DNA of 9,942 nt. Source: Lachnospiraceae bacterium (GTDB lineage Bacteria; Bacillota; Clostridia; Lachnospirales; Lachnospiraceae). The notes below the pieces were generated by a model, which made no database searches, was not told where the DNA came from, and worked only from the letters and a program-made list of their open reading frames with translations. Made by a program: the position numbers and the translations under genes. Numbering within the stretch: position 1 is the stretch's first letter; the number at the start of each line of letters is the position of its first letter. Of the stretch, positions 6,013 to 9,942 are shown in pieces. Where the stretch lies: the NCBI GenBank assembly GCA_016282215.1, contig JAEEKC010000225.1, positions 1-9,942 of the forward strand. The letters run 5' to 3'.

Positions 6013-6085
6013 AGCCGATGATCGGACTCGAACCGATAACCTGCTGATTACAAATCAGCTGCTCTGCCAATTGAGCCACATCGGC
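6013..6085 (-). tRNA. tRNA-Thr (anticodon UGU)
   Basis: 73 bases. Acceptor GCCGATG/CATCGGC, D-arm GCTCAATTGGCAGAGC, anticodon stem GCTGA/TCAGC around TTTGTAA giving UGU, and T-arm ATCGGTTCGAGTCCGAT. Discriminator T; CCA is not encoded. First tRNA of the operon, about 30 bases after the predicted transcription start. Confidence 0.96.
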
Positions 6086-6120
6086 TTTTACTAAAAGCAG
6101 TTTTTTACAACCGCTCTATT

Positions 6121-6149
6121 AAACTACCATATTTGGATACCTTTGTCAA
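6121..6149 (-). promoter_or_regulatory. Promoter of the four-tRNA operon
   Basis: Perfect TTGACA (-35, 6149-6144), a 17-base spacer and TAGTTT (6126-6121), preceded by TGG as an extended -10. The -10 hexamer is weak (three of six) but the -35, spacing and TG support it. It lies between the end of the HD-GYP gene (6174) and tRNA-Thr. Confidence 0.55.
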
Positions 6150-6173
6150 TAAAAGATTTTTATGCGCTATCCA

Positions 6174-7190
6174 TCAATGTTCGCGCATTGCGTATCCGTC
6201 ATCTTCCTCGATCATGCGTATCATGATATCAGCGATCGCAGGGTCAAACTGTGTGCCGCGTCCTCTTTCGATCTCGGAACGCACAACATCCTGCGGAAGC
6301 GCGTCACGATAGCTTCTGCGGCTGCTCATGGCGTCATAGGCATCCGCCACAGCGATGATCCTCGCTTCAATGGGAATATCCGTTCCGGCCAGTCCGTCCG
6401 GATAACCCGTACCATTATACTTTTCATGATGCCACATAGCGCCGGTAGCAAGCTGCGGCATCGCCTTGATGTTCTCCAAGATCCTGGCACCACGCTCCGG
6501 ATGGGATTTGATCAGCTCAAATTCCTCATCTGTCAGCTTAGCAGGCTTATTGATCACCGCATCCGGCACACCGATCTTGCCCACATCATGCAAAAGTCCC
6601 ATCATATAAATATCCGACTGCTGCTGTTCCGTATAACCGAGCCTTGCCGCAATATCCCTCGAATACTTTGCCACTCTTCTGGAGTGACCGTTCGTGTAGG
6701 TGTCCTTCGCATCGATCGCATCCGCGATGGCAAGCACCACCTGAATGGAAAGCTCCTCATTTTCTCTTGTCTTTTTGATCACCTCTGATTCGAGATCCCT
6801 TTGCAGGCAAACCAGTTCGATCGTATGGCGTACTCTCATGACAAGCACATCCGGAACGAAGGGCTTTTTGATAAAATCCATCGCGCCAAGGGACAGGCCC
6901 TTGGTCTCAGCCGATTCATCGTCATTTGCTGTCAGAAAAATAACCGGTATCTCTTCTCCGCCCATCGTCTTTTCCAGATCTCTGATCTTGACAATGGTCT
7001 CAAATCCGTCCATCTCCGGCATCATAACATCCAGCAGGATCAGATCCGGACGATTTCCCTGGGATACATAATCAAGAAGAAGCTGACCCGATTTAAACGC
7101 CGTCACACGCATCCCGTTCTTGCTCAGGATCATGCCGGCTGTTCTGAGATTCATCGCATCATCATCTACAACGGCAATCCACTCTGCCAT
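6174..7190 (-). CDS. Response regulator with REC and HD-GYP domains (predicted c-di-GMP phosphodiesterase)
   Basis: A 338-residue two-domain signalling protein of RpfG type. The REC domain (about 3-122) has the acidic pocket D9-D11, phospho-acceptor D54 in LLDVMMPEMDG, T87 and K109 in KKPF. A helical linker (125-150) leads to HD-GYP (about 150-330), with N167GHSRRVA, metal-binding H201-D202 followed by VGKIGVPD, H230, HHEKYNGTGYP (254-264, with the GYP triad) and the later D283. All expected catalytic positions are present, so hydrolysis of cyclic-di-GMP is likely, controlled by phosphorylation. No histidine kinase is adjacent, so this is an orphan regulator. GGAGG seven bases before ATG 7190 supports the start; that site lies in the loop of a small hairpin. 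The output (motility, biofilm, adhesion) cannot be told from the neighbours. Confidence 0.95.
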   Translation of the reverse strand: MAEWIAVVDDDAMNLRTAGMILSKNGMRVTAFKSGQLLLDYVSQGNRPDLILLDVMMPEMDGFETIVKIRDLEKTMGGEEIPVIFLTANDDESAETKGLSLGAMDFIKKPFVPDVLVMRVRHTIELVCLQRDLESEVIKKTRENEELSIQVVLAIADAIDAKDTYTNGHSRRVAKYSRDIAARLGYTEQQQSDIYMMGLLHDVGKIGVPDAVINKPAKLTDEEFELIKSHPERGARILENIKAMPQLATGAMWHHEKYNGTGYPDGLAGTDIPIEARIIAVADAYDAMSSRRSYRDALPQDVVRSEIERGRGTQFDPAIADIMIRMIEEDDGYAMREH

Positions 7191-7191
7191 C

Positions 7192-7209
7192 TTAATTCCT
7201 CCGAATTAA
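7192..7209 (-). promoter_or_regulatory. Hairpin presenting the ribosome-binding site of the HD-GYP gene
   Basis: On the minus strand TTAATTC (7209-7203), loop GGAG (7202-7199) and GAATTAA (7198-7192) form a perfect 7-bp inverted repeat with the Shine-Dalgarno bases in the loop and the first arm base. The ATG follows one base later. The stem is AT-rich and weak. It could modulate initiation; no proof. Confidence 0.5.
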
Positions 7210-7292
7210 ATCACTAATCTATTACTTCGTATTTTCATAACGGGCTTTCTACTGCCATATATTAGTAGTTTATTGCTCTACAACCAATCATT

Positions 7293-7301
7293 AGTATATC
7301 A
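7293..7301 (-). promoter_or_regulatory. Possible extended -10 promoter of the HD-GYP gene
   Basis: TGATATACT on the minus strand is an extended -10 (TGn plus TATACT, five of six matches). RNA would start near 7286, leaving a leader of about 96 bases. No good -35 is visible at the right distance. Confidence 0.35.
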
Positions 7302-7339
7302 CAATTTTCCCCATGTTCCTATCACTTTTTTTGCAAAGG

Positions 7340-7385
7340 AAAAACAAAAATCCGCAAACAGACCCTTTTTTGAGCCTGTTTGCGG
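7340..7385 (-). terminator. Strong terminator after tRNA-Leu(CAA)
   Basis: CCGCAAACAG (7385-7376) pairs perfectly with CTGTTTGCGG (7361-7352). The stem continues inward by four pairs (GCTC with GGGT, two of them G-U), leaving an A6 loop. A T-rich tail (ATTTTTGTTTT, 7351-7341) follows. It starts 12 bases after the tRNA end. Confidence 0.9.
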
Positions 7386-7397
7386 TTTTCATTTCAA

Positions 7398-7480
7398 TGC
7401 CGGCAGCGGGACTTGAACCCGCACGTGGTTGCCCACAACAGATTTTGAGTCTGCCTCGTCTGCCATTCCGACACGCCGGC
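7398..7480 (-). tRNA. tRNA-Leu (anticodon CAA)
   Basis: 83 bases, class II with a long variable arm. Acceptor GCCGGCG/TGCCGGC (last pair G-T), anticodon loop CTCAAAA giving CAA, T-arm GCGGGTTCAAGTCCCGC, discriminator A, CCA not encoded. It stands alone with its own promoter and terminator, apart from the Leu(UAA) gene in the cluster at 5671. Confidence 0.96.
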
Positions 7481-7529
7481 GCACTGCTTGTCAGAAAGTG
7501 TTTCTTTTCTCCTGACAAATCAGTAGTTT

Positions 7530-7558
7530 ATCATAGATATTGACACAATGCAAGTAAA
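7530..7558 (-). promoter_or_regulatory. Promoter of tRNA-Leu(CAA)
   Basis: TTTACT (7558-7553), a 17-base spacer and TATGAT (7535-7530, five of six -10 matches). An overlapping reading, TTGCAT (7553-7548) with 17 bases to TAAACT (7530-7525), is also possible. RNA would start near 7520. The leader holds complementary TTGTCAG (7488-7494) and CTGACAA (7512-7518). Confidence 0.5.
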
Positions 7559-7592
7559 AATGCTTTTTTTCGATCCACCTCAGATCAGCCTG

Positions 7593-8897
7593 TCATGAAC
7601 CGAGTTTCGATACTGCTTCCATCTGTTTTTTCAGTTCATCGAATACCGGCATGCCGTCAAAGGTCGCGAAATAATCCATAGGTCCTTCCGGTCTGCGGAT
7701 CTGCACTGCGCTACCGTCTTCCCGCAGCAGAAGCTCTGCGGATTTGAGTTTTCCGTTGTAGTTATAACCCATGGCAAAACCGTGCGCTCCCGTATCATGG
7801 ATAAAGAGATAATCGCCATTATCGATCTGCGGCAGTTTCCTGTCGATCGCGAACTTATCATTATTCTCGCAAAGGGATCCGGTCACGTCATACGTCTCGT
7901 CCTTCGGCGCATCTTCCTTGCCGAGGACCGTGATATGATGATAAGCACCGTACATTGCAGGGCGCATCAGATTCACAGCACAGGCATCCACACCGATATA
8001 CTCTTTATAGGTATGCTTTTCATGGATCGCTTTTGTTACAAGGCCGCCATAAGGCGCCATCATGAAACGTCCCATTTCCGTAAAGATCGCAACGTCTGTC
8101 ATGCCTGCGGGCACCAAAACGCGCTCATACTGTTCCCTGACTCCCTCTCCGATCTTTCGGATATCATTCGGCTCTGCATCCTCTACATAAGGCACGCCGA
8201 CGCCGCCGGAAAGATTGATAAAGGAAAGGCTCACGCCGATCTCTTCCTTGATGGAAACAGCCAGTTCAAAGAGCTGTCCGGCAAGCTGCGGATAATACTC
8301 ATTGGTCACGGTATTGCTTGCCAAAAATGCATGCAGGCCAAGCCGCTCAACCCCTTTTTCATGCAAAATGCGATATGCCTCAAAAAGCTGTTCTTTCGTC
8401 ATGCCGTATTTCGCATCTCCCGGATTGTCCATAATGCCGTTGCTCATCTTGAAAACGCCGCCCGGATTATAGCGGCAGGAAAGCGTCTTTGGGAAACGTC
8501 CGCCAAGGGCTTTTTCCAGAAACTCGATATGGGTGAAATCATCGAGGTTGATGGTAGCTCCGAGCTGATCTGCGTAAACAAATTCCTCTGCGGGTGTATC
8601 GTTGGAAGAAAACATGATATCCCCGCCGGTAATGCCGCATGCTGCAGACAGCATCAGCTCCGTCTTGGACGAACAGTCCGTTCCGATGCCGTACTCATGC
8701 AGGATCTGCAAAAGCACCGGATTCGGCGTTGCCTTGACTGCGAAATACTCCTTAAATCCCGGATTCCAGGCAAATGCTTCTTTCACTGCCTTTGCATTTG
8801 CGCGGATCCCCTTTTCATCATAAATATGAAAGGGTGTGGGATAGGTTTTTACGATCTCCTCGATCTGCTGTTTGGTTACAAAAGGTACTTTTTTCAT
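7593..8897 (-). CDS. lysA: Diaminopimelate decarboxylase (variant, PLP fold type III)
   Basis: Predicted to remove CO2 from meso-diaminopimelate to give L-lysine, using pyridoxal phosphate in the cytoplasm. 434 residues, a normal length. K55 in YFAVKATPNP is the Schiff-base lysine of the alanine-racemase-like barrel; the glycine-rich phosphate loop is SGGVGVPY (230-237). EMGR (274-277) stands where classical LysA has EPGR, NLMRPAMYGAYHHI (309-322) matches the substrate region, and GSLCENND (340-347) carries the active-site Cys343. The HIGS-type histidine motif appears as GLHAFLASN (187-195). The variant motifs suggest a divergent LysA clade, but ddh lying 46 bases upstream supports meso-DAP as substrate; carboxynorspermidine decarboxylase is the main alternative. 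ATG 8897 is the first start after an in-frame stop; GAGGA lies unusually far upstream, about 12 bases. No strong terminator follows it. Confidence 0.88.
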   Translation of the reverse strand: MKKVPFVTKQQIEEIVKTYPTPFHIYDEKGIRANAKAVKEAFAWNPGFKEYFAVKATPNPVLLQILHEYGIGTDCSSKTELMLSAACGITGGDIMFSSNDTPAEEFVYADQLGATINLDDFTHIEFLEKALGGRFPKTLSCRYNPGGVFKMSNGIMDNPGDAKYGMTKEQLFEAYRILHEKGVERLGLHAFLASNTVTNEYYPQLAGQLFELAVSIKEEIGVSLSFINLSGGVGVPYVEDAEPNDIRKIGEGVREQYERVLVPAGMTDVAIFTEMGRFMMAPYGGLVTKAIHEKHTYKEYIGVDACAVNLMRPAMYGAYHHITVLGKEDAPKDETYDVTGSLCENNDKFAIDRKLPQIDNGDYLFIHDTGAHGFAMGYNYNGKLKSAELLLREDGSAVQIRRPEGPMDYFATFDGMPVFDELKKQMEAVSKLGS

Positions 8898-8943
8898 AAT
8901 ATGGTTACTTCCTCTTTATTATTTTTTGTCCCTGCCTGGATCA

Positions 8944-9930
8944 TTACAGCAACTGTTTCCGCAGTGTCTCCCCATCAAGCGGCGACAGATATGCAGGCGG
9001 CACATCAAAGATGGTCTTGCATCCTTTCATACCCTCCTTACACATACGGACTGTCGCTCTTGCATAGGCAAGAAGTACCGAAGAGGTAAACTCCGGATTG
9101 GAATCCAGCTTCAGGCTGTACTCGATGATATGCTGGTTTTCCCCGTTAAAACCGGTCTTGCCGCAGCGGATCACAAAACCGCCATGAGGAATGCCGCTGT
9201 GATCACGACTGAGTTCTTCCTGTGAAATGAAATGCACAGTCGTATCGTAGTCTGAGAAGTAATTCGGCATGGTCTTGATCTCTTCTTCGATCTTTGCCTT
9301 GTCTGCGCCTTCTTTTGCCACCACAAAACACTCTCTCGTATGTTTCTGTCTGGTGGTCAGCTCCGGATTCTTGCCGCTTCTAACTGCATCTAACGCCTCA
9401 TCTACAGGGATCGTATACTGCTTTGCATCTGCAACGCCTTCGATCCTGCGGATCGCATCAGAATGTCCCTGGCTGACACCTTTGCCCCAGAAGGTATAAT
9501 CCTTGCCATCCGGAAGAATTGCGCCTGCCATCATACGGTTTAATGAGAAAAGTCCCGGATCCCAGCCAACGGAGATCATGGCCACGTGACCATTCTCCTT
9601 TGCTGCCTGATCTACATTTGCAAAATGCTCAGGGATCTTTGCATGAGTATCAAAACTGTCAATGACATTGAAATACTTTGCAAATTCCGGTGTCTGCTTC
9701 GGAAGATCCGTTGCGCTGCCGCCGCAGATCATCAAAACATCGATCTCATCCGCATGATCCTTTGCGCTGTCTGCGCTGTACACAGGAACTCCCTCTGTCT
9801 GCAGCTTCAGGCTCTCCGGACTGCGCCTGGTGAAAACCGCTGCCAGTTCCATGTCCGGATTCTGCCGGATCCCTGCCTCAATTCCTTTTCCGAGATTACC
9901 GTATCCCAGGATACCAATTCTGATTGCCAT
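8944..9930 (-). CDS. ddh: meso-diaminopimelate dehydrogenase
   Basis: Catalyses NADPH-dependent reductive amination of L-2-amino-6-oxopimelate (ring-opened tetrahydrodipicolinate) directly to meso-DAP, bypassing the acylated intermediates of the usual pathway. 328 residues, the family length. It shows the Rossmann loop ILGYGNLGKG (7-16), FTRRSP (33-38) with Arg35-Arg36 suited to NADP(H), CGGSATDLP (69-77), VIDSFDTH (89-96), VGWDPGLFSLNR (121-132) and FWGKGVSQGHSDA (147-159) around the substrate site. GAGGAG six bases before ATG 9930 supports the start. It ends in tandem stops (TAA TGA), and the decarboxylase gene starts 46 bases later with no terminator between, so the two form an operon for DAP and lysine. 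Its promoter lies beyond the right edge. Confidence 0.95.
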   Translation of the reverse strand: MAIRIGILGYGNLGKGIEAGIRQNPDMELAAVFTRRSPESLKLQTEGVPVYSADSAKDHADEIDVLMICGGSATDLPKQTPEFAKYFNVIDSFDTHAKIPEHFANVDQAAKENGHVAMISVGWDPGLFSLNRMMAGAILPDGKDYTFWGKGVSQGHSDAIRRIEGVADAKQYTIPVDEALDAVRSGKNPELTTRQKHTRECFVVAKEGADKAKIEEEIKTMPNYFSDYDTTVHFISQEELSRDHSGIPHGGFVIRCGKTGFNGENQHIIEYSLKLDSNPEFTSSVLLAYARATVRMCKEGMKGCKTIFDVPPAYLSPLDGETLRKQLL

Positions 9931-9942
9931 TTGTTTCTCCTC

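Noticed and set aside
5671..6085. tRNA cluster as an attachment site for an integrated element
   Set aside because: No integrase, no direct repeat of a tRNA 3' end and no mobile genes nearby; the flanks look like ordinary housekeeping DNA.
6162..6788. 208-codon plus-strand open frame opposite the HD-GYP domain
   Set aside because: Antisense to intact REC-HD-GYP coding sequence; no ribosome site or recognisable motif.
7291..7543. Short open frames on both strands over the solitary tRNA
   Set aside because: They run through the tRNA-Leu(CAA) and its terminator.
7782..9089. 435-codon plus-strand open frame opposite the decarboxylase
   Set aside because: It is antisense to a gene with clear catalytic motifs and conserved operon context; its translation is Cys/His/Arg-rich with no domain pattern. 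Its length is a by-product of codon bias on the other strand.

Overview
The window looks like an ordinary chromosomal segment of a low-to-middle-GC Firmicute, most likely a Clostridia / Lachnospiraceae-type gut anaerobe. The clues are strong GGAGG-type ribosome sites, tRNAs without an encoded CCA end, a DUF6062-type Cys/His protein, a BspA-type leucine-rich-repeat protein of a kind I associate with Lachnospiraceae, and the meso-diaminopimelate dehydrogenase (Ddh) route to lysine. The organism assignment is inference; no rRNA or marker gene is present. I see no mobile element, CRISPR array, phage gene or toxin system.

Layout. (1) 1-2187, minus strand: a two-gene ABC exporter operon. An ATPase is followed by a large membrane permease that runs off the left edge, with an 11-base overlap. 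(2) 2188-2456: a divergent control region. It holds a perfect 19-bp palindrome lying on the extended -10 element of the exporter promoter. (3) 2457-3068, plus: a TetR-family regulator that probably binds that palindrome and controls the exporter. (4) 3071-3832, minus: a protein with two tandem CxxC...GFCxxHF modules (DUF6062-like), convergent with tetR. (5) 4031-4639, plus: a short membrane-anchored (YtxH-like) very acidic protein with LEA-like 11-residue repeats. It ends at a bidirectional terminator. (6) 4683-5588, minus: a leucine-rich-repeat protein with a 26-residue tandem duplication. (7) 5608-6149, minus: a four-tRNA operon (Thr-UGU, CAU tRNA, Asp-GUC, Leu-UAA) with its own promoter and terminator. 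(8) 6174-7190, minus: a REC-HD-GYP response regulator predicted to hydrolyse cyclic-di-GMP. (9) 7340-7558, minus: a solitary tRNA-Leu(CAA) with a promoter and a strong terminator. (10) 7593-9930, minus: ddh followed by a lysA-like decarboxylase, the last two steps from tetrahydrodipicolinate to lysine.

How the genes work together. The TetR/ABC block is a self-contained regulated export module. The ddh-lysA pair is a metabolic operon: Ddh makes meso-DAP, needed for peptidoglycan, and the decarboxylase turns it into L-lysine. The other genes are single units without an evident shared pathway. Most of the window reads as core genome. The more unusual details are the repeat architectures of the genes at 3071, 4031 and 4683, the promoter-overlapping palindrome, and a hairpin that displays the ribosome site of the HD-GYP gene.
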